Positions 17,566 to 26,153 of a stretch of DNA of 64,000 nucleotides are shown one piece after another. Every line of letters starts with the position of its first letter. Within the stretch, counting starts at the first letter, position 1. Below the pieces are notes generated by a model that did not search any database, had not been told where the DNA came from, and was given only the letters and a program-made list of their open reading frames with translations. This DNA comes from Paenibacillus sp. HGH0039. Its GTDB lineage: Bacteria > Bacillota > Bacilli > Paenibacillales > NBRC-103111. A program made the position numbers and the translations under genes. The stretch covers positions 548,794 through 612,793 of the forward strand of contig NZ_KE150413.1 in assembly GCF_000411255.1 (NCBI RefSeq). Direction: 5' to 3'.

Positions 17566-18387
17566 GTGATTCTGGTACTGTTTAAGAAGTTATTCGGCAG
17601 CAAGCGTCAGTCCAGCCACCACCAAAAAAACGCACCGCAACCTGAAGAGGTTGTGAAAAAAATACAGCAGGGAGACCTGCGTCTGCGCAATCAGTTTATC
17701 TCGGATTACCAGCCGTTTGTCATCAAGGTGGCAAGCCGCTTTTGCAAAAGATACATTGATCCTGCCAGAGACGACGAATTTAGTATTGCTTTAGCCGCAT
17801 TTAACGAGGCCATTAATCAGTTCTCCCATGACATGGGGCGTTCGTTTCTCGGTTTTGCCGAGACGGTGATGCGCCGCAGACTGATCGACTATTTGAGAAA
17901 GGAGCAGCGGTTCAAAGGACAGATTCCGTACAGTGCGTTTGACCAGGAAGACGAAGAAGATCATTACGTGAATCCTATCGAGATTCATCAAGCGCTGGAA
18001 CAGTATGAGAAACAGAAGGGAATAGAAGAACGCCGCGGAGAAATTGTGGAATTTAACCGCAATCTTGCCGTTTTCTCCATTCAATTTACCGATTTGGTCG
18101 ATGCCTCTCCCAAGCACGAAGATTCTCGTATCATGCTATTCGGGATCGGCAAGCTCCTCTCCGAAGACCCTGAACTGATGCGTCTTCTGCTTAGCAAAAA
18201 GCAGCTTCCTATTAAGGAACTTCTGGGTAAGGTTAGCGTCTCCCGCAAAACGCTGGAACGTAACCGAAAGTATTTGATTGCCATAGCGCTCATACACACC
18301 GGCTCCTATCCATATCTCAAAGAATATCTGCATATTAAAGAGCAATCAAAGCAAACTTTCCAGGAAAGAAGAGAGGCATATGAGTAA
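17566..18387 (+). CDS. sigI: RNA polymerase sigma factor SigI
   Basis: Alternative sigma factor of the SigI group, linked in Bacillus to heat and cell-wall stress and in cellulolytic clostridia to polysaccharide sensing. 273 residues. Region 2 is recognisable (GDLRLRNQFISDYQPFVIKVASRFCKRYI, then AFNEAINQFSHDMGRSFLGFAETVMRRRLIDYLRKEQR) and the SigI-type C-terminal HTH includes GKVSVSRKTLERNRKYLIAIALI. Start GTG with GTGAGGTGG. The last 8 bp overlap rsgI, so the factor and its antagonist are translationally coupled. Confidence 0.93.
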   Translation: MILVLFKKLFGSKRQSSHHQKNAPQPEEVVKKIQQGDLRLRNQFISDYQPFVIKVASRFCKRYIDPARDDEFSIALAAFNEAINQFSHDMGRSFLGFAETVMRRRLIDYLRKEQRFKGQIPYSAFDQEDEEDHYVNPIEIHQALEQYEKQKGIEERRGEIVEFNRNLAVFSIQFTDLVDASPKHEDSRIMLFGIGKLLSEDPELMRLLLSKKQLPIKELLGKVSVSRKTLERNRKYLIAIALIHTGSYPYLKEYLHIKEQSKQTFQERREAYE

Positions 18388-19684
18388 AGGCATCGTCATG
18401 GAGCTGAAGGGAAACAGCATTATTGTCATGACGGAGGAGGGGCGTTTCGAGCGCATTTCTAAGAAAGGGCGAAACTGCCAAGTCGGACAAGAAATCCGTT
18501 ACAAATCGACACGGGGATTCGGGCGTTCTCAGATTTTGGTGCTGACATCCGGGCTTACGGCTGCCGCGATTATTTGTTTTGTCTTCATCGGCGGCTTGTT
18601 AAACATGGGCAGTCAGGTAAAAGTGGCGGCGTATGTGACGATGGACGTTAACCCGAGCGTAGAGCTTGCGCTCGACGATGAGGAGATCGTACGGGAGGTC
18701 AGAGGGCTCAATCAGGACGGCGCCCGGATGGCCAAGGCGCTTCATGTGGAAGGCAAGCCCCTGACCCAGGCCGCGTCCGTTATTCTGGATTGGCTTGATC
18801 AAGGCCCGCTCGCCAAAGGCGAAGGGGATATTATCATTTCGAGTACGGTTGTAGGCAACGAGCGCAAGGTGAGCGACGTTCTGCTGGCCGACAAAATGGA
18901 GAAGCAGGTAACGGACCATCTGCTCGCGAACCATGCCGACCTGAGTAAATATGCGGTCGCGGCTTTCGCGGCGCCGCCTGAACTGCGGCAGGAAGCGGGT
19001 ACGCATCAGCTGTCCACGGGCAAGTACGCGATTTATTTGAACGCGAAGAGTATGGGGACCGAAATCAGCCTGGATCAGCTGCGTGAGATGTCCATTTACA
19101 CACTGGCCAAGCAGATGGGCGGAATGGGGAAGCTGTATAACCGCACGCAGCCCATCAACAAAGACAACCTTACAAATTGGCTGGCCATGGAAAAGGAAGG
19201 CTCCTGGAACAAGGATAACGTGGCTCTGCCTGGTGAAGAAGAAAAGAATCAGCCGGTTCCCTCCAAGACGCCGGTTCCTACGCCTACGCCTTCGGACAAT
19301 TCTGCAGGAAACACGGCGAATACGGGCGGCAAGGCCTCCGGAACCAAAGTGACGCCTGTACCTACACCGACCCCGAAGAAGGAGAATACCTACACCGGCA
19401 GCGGCAACGCGGACAACGCACGGGAAGAATGGCTTCGTCAGAAGGTGGAGCGGGAATACAAGCGCGCTCAGGAAGAGTTGAAGAGGAAACAGGAAGCGCA
19501 GAAGGAAAAAGAAGAAAAAGAAAGAAAAGCACGGGAGAAAGAACGCGAGAAGCAGAAAGAAAAAGAAAAGAAAGACAAGAATCACGAGAAGGACGACGAC
19601 AGGGATGATCGTGATTCCTGGAAGGGCGGACATTCTTTCCGGATTCCATTCAAGGAGGGCCCGGTTTATTATCACATCGGCTGA
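18380..19684 (+). CDS. rsgI: Anti-sigma-I factor RsgI
   Basis: 434-residue membrane-spanning antagonist of SigI. Residues 1-41 form the cytoplasmic RsgI N-terminal domain (GIVMELKGNSIIVMTEEG); one membrane helix spans about 51-74; the extracytoplasmic part opens with AAYVTMDVNPSVELALDD, containing the Asn91-Pro92 pair at which RsgI proteins are reported to self-cleave. After about residue 285 comes a Pro/Thr-rich linker (TPVPTPTPS twice) and a Lys/Glu-rich coiled stretch of some 70 residues, with no carbohydrate-binding module as found in clostridial RsgI. The sensing signal is therefore unknown. Confidence 0.92.
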   Translation: MSKGIVMELKGNSIIVMTEEGRFERISKKGRNCQVGQEIRYKSTRGFGRSQILVLTSGLTAAAIICFVFIGGLLNMGSQVKVAAYVTMDVNPSVELALDDEEIVREVRGLNQDGARMAKALHVEGKPLTQAASVILDWLDQGPLAKGEGDIIISSTVVGNERKVSDVLLADKMEKQVTDHLLANHADLSKYAVAAFAAPPELRQEAGTHQLSTGKYAIYLNAKSMGTEISLDQLREMSIYTLAKQMGGMGKLYNRTQPINKDNLTNWLAMEKEGSWNKDNVALPGEEEKNQPVPSKTPVPTPTPSDNSAGNTANTGGKASGTKVTPVPTPTPKKENTYTGSGNADNAREEWLRQKVEREYKRAQEELKRKQEAQKEKEEKERKAREKEREKQKEKEKKDKNHEKDDDRDDRDSWKGGHSFRIPFKEGPVYYHIG

Positions 19685-19751
19685 GCGGGCGCCCGTTCAA
19701 CGCTTGAACGAATAAGCAGACCATCTGCAAAAAAGGCTCTAATAAGAAAAG

Positions 19752-19779
19752 ATAACCCCGCCGACCGCGGGGTTATTTA
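19752..19779 (+). terminator. Terminator after sigI-rsgI
   Basis: ATAACCCCG...CGGGGTTAT perfect stem followed by TT. Confidence 0.75.
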
Positions 19780-19954
19780 GCTCGCACATCCAGGCAGAAA
19801 GTGGATTTCGGCAGAGGCAGACGCTGCCGTTTTTAAGGCGGGATTTTACATTTTCCTCTTTTTACGCTCCAAATCGTATCGTAATTTTAACCTTCCTATG
19901 TTACAATGAGTGAGATTCCGATAATTAGCAAATTCGCGAGGAAATGTAAGAAAA

Positions 19955-19982
19955 TGACGAAAAAACCTTGATTTTTGACGAA
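19955..19982 (+). promoter_or_regulatory. Two tandem Spo0A-type boxes before the sensor kinase
   Basis: TGACGAA occurs at 19955-19961 and again at 19976-19982, 21 bp apart (two helical turns, same face). Both fit the 0A-box TGNCGAA. A partial third, TGTCGTC, follows at 19986. They sit about 50-80 bp upstream of a sporulation-kinase-like gene. Confidence 0.6.
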
Positions 19983-20034
19983 AAGTGTCGTCGTGCCGGG
20001 TACACAACCCCACGCATAATCTAGGAGGAGTCAC

Positions 20035-21393
20035 ATGCCGGATATCCGAACGATGTATCTGCAAGTTTTGCAAGTATTGATGCAAAGCGGACCGGAGGAA
20101 GCCCGCTCATATTCCAGCACCCTTAAGCCGCTTATCTCCTCTATGCTGCCGGAAGAGGTGACTCTTCTGCATGATAGATGCATGCGGGAGTTAACCGGCC
20201 CTGCCAGACCTGAAGATGCTCTGCTGTATTATCAGCAATCGTTCCAAATACTTAATGAAGCGATATCCTTTTGCACGTCTCAATCCGAGCAGTCCGGTAA
20301 AGAACCGTCAAGACGCTTTACCGGCAGATTGATGCAGGACTCTTCCTACCAGTCGTCCAACAGCAAGTATGAGAATGTGCTCCAGCATATGGACAGCGGG
20401 ATAGCGTTATTCGACCAGGAAGGCTTTCTTTCGTTTGCCAACGTAAAGCTCGGCCAATTCCTGGGTCTGCCCCGCAAAAGCATGATCGGACGCACGTTCT
20501 ACGAGCTGGTCAGGCTGCGGAAGCTTTCGAGGGGCATGCGTAAACTTCTGATCAAGCTTCACCGCGAGATGTTCGTGTACCGGCTGCCCTTTCAGGAAGT
20601 TCTGGACGAGAAGGGCCAGCACTTTCTGGTGACGGCCAAGTACGATGAGGAGCTGGACGGGGACATTCTCATTTCCGTCAAGGACGTGACCGACTTCAAG
20701 CGGATCGAGCAATCCGTCTATTATAACGACAAGCTGGCCATGCTGGGCAAAATCGCGGCTTCCATCGCTCACGAAATCCGTAATCCGCTTACCTCGATCC
20801 GCGGGTTTATTCAGCTTTTGCAGCCTGAACTGCTTCGTCTGGGCAAACAGGATTACGCCGATATTATTTTAAGTGAAATCGACCGCGCCAACGATATCAT
20901 TTTTGAATTTCTGAATTCGTCCAAGCCTACGGCTCCGGTGAAGCAGAAGATCCAGATCGCCTCGCTTATTAAGGAAGTCGTGCTGTTGTTCGAGAGCGAG
21001 GCTTTGTTAAAAGGCTGCGATATCCAGTTAAGCGAATCCGACCCGAATTTATACGTATGGGTGGACGTGAAGCAGATCAAGCAGGTGCTGCTCAACATTG
21101 TTAAAAATGCCATAGAAGTGATGTCCGACGGACAGAAAGAGCATGGGCTTATTCGCATCCGGACGATTAAAGTGGATCATCAAGTATGGATTTACATAGA
21201 AGACAACGGCAGAGGAATGGATCAGAAAACGCTTTCAAAGCTGTTCGATCCGTTTTTTACGACGAAAGAAGACGGAACCGGCCTGGGGCTTTCCGTTTGC
21301 TACCGCATCATCAAAAACCATGGCGGCGTCATTCATGTGGAAAGCGAGGTTGGGGAGGGGACAAGCTTCCGGATTCAGCTCCCTTTAAACTGA
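20035..21393 (+). CDS. Soluble PAS-domain sensor histidine kinase, sporulation-kinase-like
   Basis: 452 residues with no membrane helix. An N-terminal helical region of about 100 residues is followed by a PAS domain (about 115-225, MDSGIALFDQEGFLSFANVKLGQFLGL), HisKA with the phospho-acceptor His246 in AASIAHEIRNPLTSIRGF, and a HATPase domain with N box NIVKNAIEVM, G1 YIEDNGRGM and G2 GTGLGLSVC. No response regulator is adjacent, as is usual for Kin-type kinases that feed the Spo0F/Spo0B phosphorelay. Tandem 0A boxes upstream support a link to sporulation. Start ATG with TAGGAGGAG. Confidence 0.88.
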   Translation: MPDIRTMYLQVLQVLMQSGPEEARSYSSTLKPLISSMLPEEVTLLHDRCMRELTGPARPEDALLYYQQSFQILNEAISFCTSQSEQSGKEPSRRFTGRLMQDSSYQSSNSKYENVLQHMDSGIALFDQEGFLSFANVKLGQFLGLPRKSMIGRTFYELVRLRKLSRGMRKLLIKLHREMFVYRLPFQEVLDEKGQHFLVTAKYDEELDGDILISVKDVTDFKRIEQSVYYNDKLAMLGKIAASIAHEIRNPLTSIRGFIQLLQPELLRLGKQDYADIILSEIDRANDIIFEFLNSSKPTAPVKQKIQIASLIKEVVLLFESEALLKGCDIQLSESDPNLYVWVDVKQIKQVLLNIVKNAIEVMSDGQKEHGLIRIRTIKVDHQVWIYIEDNGRGMDQKTLSKLFDPFFTTKEDGTGLGLSVCYRIIKNHGGVIHVESEVGEGTSFRIQLPLN

Positions 21394-21562
21394 CGCTACG
21401 GTGTATTACAATAGAAAAGAATACCATATGCTCCCCGCTGACGATGTTGCTGATCAACTCGCCGGCCTGAGGGAGTTTTGACTATTTAGAACGGGAATAC
21501 TGCAAACGCGGACCGAAGGGAAAGACTTGCCGCCAAAGGCATGAGAGGGGCTGAATTCTTAG

Positions 21563-23305
21563 ATGAGAGCGGACTATACAACAAATACGAAAATTTCTGT
21601 CACGGAAAGCGGCGGATGGGCCTCGGCGGAGGCGGATGCCCTGCTGTTCTTCACGACTGAGGGGGAAGACCCGGGGAGCCTGCCGGATCTGCCGGCGGAG
21701 CTCCGGGCTGAGTTGGACCGGTTGAAGCGGACCGGACGCTTCAAAGGAGGCGCCGGTGAAGTAACCGTGCTTCCGGCATACGGGCGCCTGGCCGCGCCGT
21801 ACGTGATCGCCGCCGGTCTCGGTGCGGCGCCGGCGGGCCGCGACACGCTGCGGCTTGCCGCGGTACAAGCGGCCCGCGAAGCACAGCGTCTCGGGCTGGG
21901 CCGCCTGGCCGTGCTGTTGCCGGAGGGAGCCTTCCCGGCTGAGCCCCCGCGCGGCGGGACGTACGCGGCTCCGCTTGCGGCGCAGGGCGCAGGCGGAGCC
22001 GGCGCCGCGGGAGGCGCTTCGGTGAAGTCCGCAAGCGCAAGCGGTGACGGCGTGCAAGCGGAGCCGCAGGGCGAGAGCGGAGCGGATGCACGGACGGCGG
22101 CAGAGGCGCGGCCTGCATCACAGAGCGCGAGCGCGGCAGACGCGGAGCCTGCGGGCGCTACTTCTTCCGCCACGACGGTGTTCACCGTGGCGGAAGGGCT
22201 GCTGCTCGGCGCGTACCGCATCGCGACGTACGCGCGGGAGGCGAAGCCGCGGCAGGAATTGGCCGCGGCGCAGCTGTTCGTTCAGCGGGACGCGCTGAAC
22301 GGGGAAGCGCTGCAGGCGGCGGTGGCCGCCGCCGAAGCGTATGCGGTCGCGACGAACTATGCGCGCGACCTGACGAACCTGCCCGGCAATCTGCTGCTTC
22401 CTTCCGATCTGGCGGAGGAAGCGGAGAAGCTGGCCGGGCAGTTCGGAATCGCCTGCGAGGTGCTGGATGAGCAGGCGATTGTGGAGCGCGGCATGGGAGC
22501 GCTCGCGGCCGTCGGCCTCGGCAGCGCGAACCCGCCGCGCATGATTACGCTGAGCTACGACGGCGATCCGTCGTCGGGTGAGGTGCTGGGGCTTGTCGGC
22601 AAAGGCGTCACCTTTGACACCGGCGGCATTTCCATCAAGCCTGCGGGAGGCATGGAAGAGATGATCAGCGACATGGGCGGAGCGGCGGTGCTGCTCGGGC
22701 TGCTGATCGTGGTGGGCCGGCTGAAGCCGCGCATCAACCTGCGGATTGTCATACCGGCCGCCGAGAATATGCCGTCCGGAACGGCGATGCGCCCGGGAGA
22801 TGTTATCACGACCTTAAGCGGGCGCACAGTCGAAGTGCTGAATACGGATGCGGAAGGGCGGCTCATTCTTGCGGACGGCGTCACGTATGCGATTGAGAAA
22901 GGGGCGACCCGTCTGATCGATATCGCTACGCTGACAGGCGCGGTTCTCGTCTCTTTCGCCGATGTTGCCACAAGCGCCCAGACGAACGACGATGCTTTCC
23001 TCGCTTCCGTTCTGCAAGCCTCGATACAAGCGGGAGAAAAGGTGTGGCAGCTCCCGAATTTTCCGGAATACCGGGAAATGCTGCGCAGCACGGTCGCCGA
23101 TATCAAAAATGCCGCCGCTCATAAGTGGGCGGGAGCGATTATGGGCGGCTCGTTTATCGAGGCGTTCATCGAAGATAAGCCGTGGATTCATCTGGATACG
23201 GGCGGTACGGCGTGGCTTTGGGGAGATCGGGGTGTCGATCCGAAGGGCGGCACCGGCGCCATGGTGCGTACGCTGGCCGAATATATTTGCGGCGCCGGAG
23301 TGTAA
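21563..23305 (+). CDS. pepA: Leucyl (cytosol) aminopeptidase, M17, with Ala-rich insertion
   Basis: Dinuclear-metal exopeptidase removing N-terminal residues. The catalytic domain is complete: LVGKGVTFDTGGISIKP (metal ligands, lysine), EMISDMGGAAVLLG, and the M17 signature NTDAEGRLILADG. At 580 residues it is about 80 longer than usual; the excess is one Ala/Gly/Ser-rich, GC-rich block at about residues 130-202, between LGRLAVLLPEGA and FTVAEGLLLGAYR in the N-terminal domain. Reading frame and both flanks are intact. Start ATG; GAGAGGGG lies upstream. A bidirectional terminator follows. Confidence 0.93.
   Translation: MRADYTTNTKISVTESGGWASAEADALLFFTTEGEDPGSLPDLPAELRAELDRLKRTGRFKGGAGEVTVLPAYGRLAAPYVIAAGLGAAPAGRDTLRLAAVQAAREAQRLGLGRLAVLLPEGAFPAEPPRGGTYAAPLAAQGAGGAGAAGGASVKSASASGDGVQAEPQGESGADARTAAEARPASQSASAADAEPAGATSSATTVFTVAEGLLLGAYRIATYAREAKPRQELAAAQLFVQRDALNGEALQAAVAAAEAYAVATNYARDLTNLPGNLLLPSDLAEEAEKLAGQFGIACEVLDEQAIVERGMGALAAVGLGSANPPRMITLSYDGDPSSGEVLGLVGKGVTFDTGGISIKPAGGMEEMISDMGGAAVLLGLLIVVGRLKPRINLRIVIPAAENMPSGTAMRPGDVITTLSGRTVEVLNTDAEGRLILADGVTYAIEKGATRLIDIATLTGAVLVSFADVATSAQTNDDAFLASVLQASIQAGEKVWQLPNFPEYREMLRSTVADIKNAAAHKWAGAIMGGSFIEAFIEDKPWIHLDTGGTAWLWGDRGVDPKGGTGAMVRTLAEYICGAGV
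21960..22170 (+). other. Alanine-rich low-complexity insertion in PepA
   Basis: About 70 codons dominated by GCG, GCC, GGC and AGC, encoding AAQGAGGAGAAGGASV... and DARTAAEARPASQSASAAD..., placed in the non-catalytic N-terminal domain. Similar blocks sit in the GH57/GT4 and GlcF proteins of this window. Confidence 0.7.
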
Positions 23306-23493
23306 GCCACTCCCTTCGATACATTCTGCACGGGCGGAACAGACGGCTTGTCCGTCGAAATGGCGAGGTGCACGGTCCGGGTTCGGCAGGTCTTAGATCA
23401 TACAGCATTCCGCACCGGACAAGCTCAAGGGCTGTAATATGGCCTAGCATGGCGCTGGTCACGTTGGTCAACCCGGTCAGGAAATTTATAAAG

Positions 23494-23531
23494 AAAAGAC
23501 CCGGTCCTTATACGAGGACCGGGTCTTTCGG
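23494..23531 (+). terminator. Bidirectional terminator between pepA and the stress-protein gene
   Basis: AAAGACCCGGTCCT...AGGACCGGGTCTTT stem, T-rich on both strands. The 188 bp before it, after pepA, hold no recognisable feature. Confidence 0.85.
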
Positions 23532-23574
23532 TTTTATTTGAATAGGGAACGTGTCCGATCGGCTTGGCGCGGTC

Positions 23575-24174
23575 TTACAGACGGCGCGAACGGTCAATGT
23601 CATCATTCGGCGCATTGTAAGGCAGACCCGAATTGACATCGTAGGCCGGGGTATCCGTATCGCGGAACACCTGATCGTCGTAAGTGGATGCGTTCAGGGA
23701 GCGGTTCGTACGGAAGGTGTCGTAAACGTGAGCGTCGCGTTCGGCATCGGAATCGACGAGGACGAGGATTTTGCCGTCATTGACATAGTTGTCGTACTGC
23801 CGGGCTTCATCCTCCGGGATGCCCATGCCTACCAGGCCGCCCACGATACCGCCTGCGCCCGCTCCGACAGCGGCACCCGTCAATGTAGCGGCAATTGGTC
23901 CCGCCGCGATGAAGGGGCCGACGCCTGGAATGGCCAGCGCGCCGATTCCGGCCAACAGGCCGGTCACACCGCCGAGAACGCCGCCTGTAGCTGCGCCCGT
24001 GGCTACGCCTTCAGGCGCTTTCGTTCCGGTTTCATCTAAAATATCGGCTGAATCTTGTTTATCCTTGGCAATAACGGAGATATCGTCGGCATGGAAACCT
24101 TGCTGTTTAAGACCATCGATCGCTTGAATAGCTTCTCTTTCTGTATCGAAAACACCAACAATTTTCTTATCCAT
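23575..24174 (-). CDS. General stress protein, YflT/GsP17M-like with glycine zipper
   Basis: 199 residues. The first 60 residues match the heat-induced stress protein YflT domain (KKIVGVFDTEREAIQAIDGLK, DDISVIAKD). The middle (about 60-125) is a Gly/Ala-rich glycine-zipper hairpin (GAATGGVLGGVTGLLAGIGA, later GAAVGAGAGGIVGGLVGMG) able to insert in or span a membrane, then an EDEARQYDNYVNDGKILVLVDSD strand and an acidic, disordered tail. The precise function is unknown. ATG with TTGAGGAGG. The promoter upstream has the form of sigma-B. Confidence 0.85.
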   Translation of the reverse strand: MDKKIVGVFDTEREAIQAIDGLKQQGFHADDISVIAKDKQDSADILDETGTKAPEGVATGAATGGVLGGVTGLLAGIGALAIPGVGPFIAAGPIAATLTGAAVGAGAGGIVGGLVGMGIPEDEARQYDNYVNDGKILVLVDSDAERDAHVYDTFRTNRSLNASTYDDQVFRDTDTPAYDVNSGLPYNAPNDDIDRSRRL

Positions 24175-24247
24175 TTTGAACTACCTCCTCAAGTTTCGTA
24201 CAGGATTCTCTCATTTCGCTTAGCTTTCTTCCGGTTACAGCATATCC

Positions 24248-24273
24248 TTACCCCGCAGGCACCGCCGGTAAAC
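24248..24273 (-). promoter_or_regulatory. Sigma-B-type promoter of the YflT-like gene
   Basis: Minus strand GTTTAC (24273-24268), 14 bp, GGGTAA (24253-24248), close to the sigma-B pattern GTTTAA-N12-15-GGGTAT, 74 bp before the start of a general-stress gene. Whether this organism has SigB cannot be seen here. Confidence 0.5.
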
Positions 24274-24388
24274 GGGTTTCGGACAACTTACGGACGTTTC
24301 CAGATATTAACGGATCCCGCGAATAACCGTGATGAAGCGCGAACAACGTTTCCCTTTAAGGAAGCGATTTTTAAAATGTAAAAACTAT

Positions 24389-24416
24389 TTGACATTCCTG
24401 TCCGTTCTTTTATAAT
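24389..24416 (+). promoter_or_regulatory. Strong SigA-type promoter
   Basis: TTGACA, 16 bp, TATAAT, 80 bp before the small membrane protein gene. TATTTGACATT is repeated about 47 bp downstream. Confidence 0.7.
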
Positions 24417-24495
24417 GAAGGTATGTAAAATATATTTGACATTTTAAATAAAATCACAAAAGAGCTTTTTCATCATGGACCGGGAGGAAAAGGGT

Positions 24496-24711
24496 ATGAA
24501 ACTGAACCTGCGTAAAGCGGATGAAATGGAACGATATCAGACGGAGAAGTCGGCGAAGATTGCTTTTATTTTTTATACGGCGGCGCTGCTTGTCTGGGGG
24601 CTTTATAATTTTTTCAGCACGGGGAAGACGGGATGGGAGTTTACGATTCTGCTTCTAGGCAATGCGATTTTTCTGTGGTCCCGCGTGGTGTACCGGCGGA
24701 AAATGCAGTAA
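24496..24711 (+). CDS. Small two-helix membrane protein
   Basis: 71 residues starting MKLNLRKADEMERYQ; two hydrophobic helices (IAFIFYTAALLVWGLYNFF and FTILLLGNAIFLWSRVVY) separated by a short STGKTGWE loop; a basic C-terminal tail. No family recognised. ATG 24496 is preferred because CGGGAGGAAA precedes it; an upstream ATG at 24475 lacks a site. Good promoter and terminator make it a single-gene transcript. Confidence 0.7.
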   Translation: MKLNLRKADEMERYQTEKSAKIAFIFYTAALLVWGLYNFFSTGKTGWEFTILLLGNAIFLWSRVVYRRKMQ

Positions 24712-24831
24712 GAGGCTGCCGGCGGAGCCTGAAGAGACGCGCAAGCGCGCAGGCGAGTATGTGAGGACAAGATGGGCCTGAAAAGGTTAAAGGAAGGGGC
24801 CGGGTCGATTAATTTGCCTCTGGTCCCGGAC

Positions 24832-24865
24832 ATAAAAAGATGACCTTGGGGGGCCATCTTTTTAT
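24832..24865 (+). terminator. Terminator
   Basis: AAAAAGATGGCC-type stem (AAAAAGATGACC...GGCCATCTTTTT) with T-run, 120 bp after the small membrane protein gene. Confidence 0.8.
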
Positions 24866-25037
24866 TGCAGAAAAGAAAGCGATTTCAAAAGCGTATTCGG
24901 TCCTAAAGGTTTTTAAGGACACTTGGTTTGTTTAGCGTTCCGTTTAAGAGAGGACTTTGCTGCTTCTATCGCGAAAAATACTGCATACCATGTGGGGATA
25001 AAATGCACATCCAAACAATGAGGGGGAGCATAGGAGA

Positions 25038-26072
25038 ATGAAATGGTCTTTTTGGAAAAAAAGCGCACTGGTCGCCGGAACCGCGCTCGTGCTGGTCACG
25101 GCTGCGTCGCCCGCAAGCGCTCACTGGCTTTACGAGGATATTGACGGGGTTCCTTGGGCGCAGGAGAGTTTAATCAGCACGTCTCAAATGCGCGTGATTG
25201 ACGGGGTGTCCGAGAAAACGTTCGATCCGGGTGCGAAGGTAACGGGCATCCAGTTCGTGAAGATGGCCGTGATGGCGAGCGATCCGTCTTACGAACCCGA
25301 TCTGGGCAGCTATGCAGCCTGGTACGGAGCTTATTTAAATAAAGCGCAAGCGGAGATCGGTCTTGTGGACGAAGCTTTCTCGAAAACGATGCTCGATCCG
25401 GCTTCCCGCCTCGAAATCGTGCGTGTGGTGAGCAAGCTGATTCAGCCGGAATGGAGGTTTAAATCGGTTCCGGACGAGGACGCCGTGGCGCTCTGCGTAA
25501 AAGAAGGCATCCTGCAGGGGCGTGCCGAAGGTGATCTGGCCTTGGAGGCTCCCGTTACCCGTGCGGAAGCGGCCGTCCTGATCGACCGTGTCATGGAGAA
25601 AACGGGCAAGTACGGCAAGCGCTTCGACAAGCCGGTTGTCGGTGTGGAAGGCGGGGCATTTGTCCTGAACGGACTGCATCTGGGGCAGAAGGCGGAGGAA
25701 GTTTCCGCTATTCTCGGAACTCCGTTCCTGAAAGGGCAGGATGAACTGGACGGGGATGCTGTGGAAGAGTATAAAAACTTCTATGTCGCTTACTATGAGG
25801 GCAAGACATCGAGGATTATGTATAAAGCGGTAGATGAGAAGCTTAAGTCCGGCGATGTCGAGCTTCCGGGCGCGGCCGTTTTCAAAGGCTTCGACACTAC
25901 TTATTATTACCTGGAGCAGACGGAGGAAATCCTGATGGCGAAGGATCAGTTCATGTACCTGGGCTTCGCGGACGGCAATTTCTATTTCCACGTCGATAAC
26001 GGCGGCATCCAGCCGTATAACGAGGCGGCGCGCAAGCTGAACGATTTGTTCGAAAAGCACCAAAACCAATAA
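25038..26072 (+). CDS. Secreted S-layer-homology (SLH) protein
   Basis: 344 residues with signal peptide (KKSALVAGTALVLVTAASPASA), then SLH-like repeats over about residues 30-195 (for example YEDIDGVPWAQESLISTSQMRVIDGVSEKTFDPGAKVTGIQFVKM, and VALCVKEGILQGR...APVTRAEAAVLIDRVM), which bind secondary cell-wall polymer. The C-terminal 140 residues (from VLNGLHLGQKAEEVSAILGTP) look like a small alpha/beta domain of the SmpA/CAP-associated type; its ligand is unknown. Probably a cell-surface protein. AGGGGGAG ahead of ATG. Confidence 0.8.
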   Translation: MKWSFWKKSALVAGTALVLVTAASPASAHWLYEDIDGVPWAQESLISTSQMRVIDGVSEKTFDPGAKVTGIQFVKMAVMASDPSYEPDLGSYAAWYGAYLNKAQAEIGLVDEAFSKTMLDPASRLEIVRVVSKLIQPEWRFKSVPDEDAVALCVKEGILQGRAEGDLALEAPVTRAEAAVLIDRVMEKTGKYGKRFDKPVVGVEGGAFVLNGLHLGQKAEEVSAILGTPFLKGQDELDGDAVEEYKNFYVAYYEGKTSRIMYKAVDEKLKSGDVELPGAAVFKGFDTTYYYLEQTEEILMAKDQFMYLGFADGNFYFHVDNGGIQPYNEAARKLNDLFEKHQNQ

Positions 26073-26123
26073 TAACGGAATGCGTCCCTTGTACCTTGGG
26101 GTTGAGCGCGGAACGGAAATCTT

Positions 26124-26153
26124 AAAAGCCCGGGCAAAGTCTCGGGCTTTTTT
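26124..26153 (+). terminator. Terminator after SLH gene
   Basis: AAAAGCCCG...CGGGCTTTT stem followed by TTT. Confidence 0.85.
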
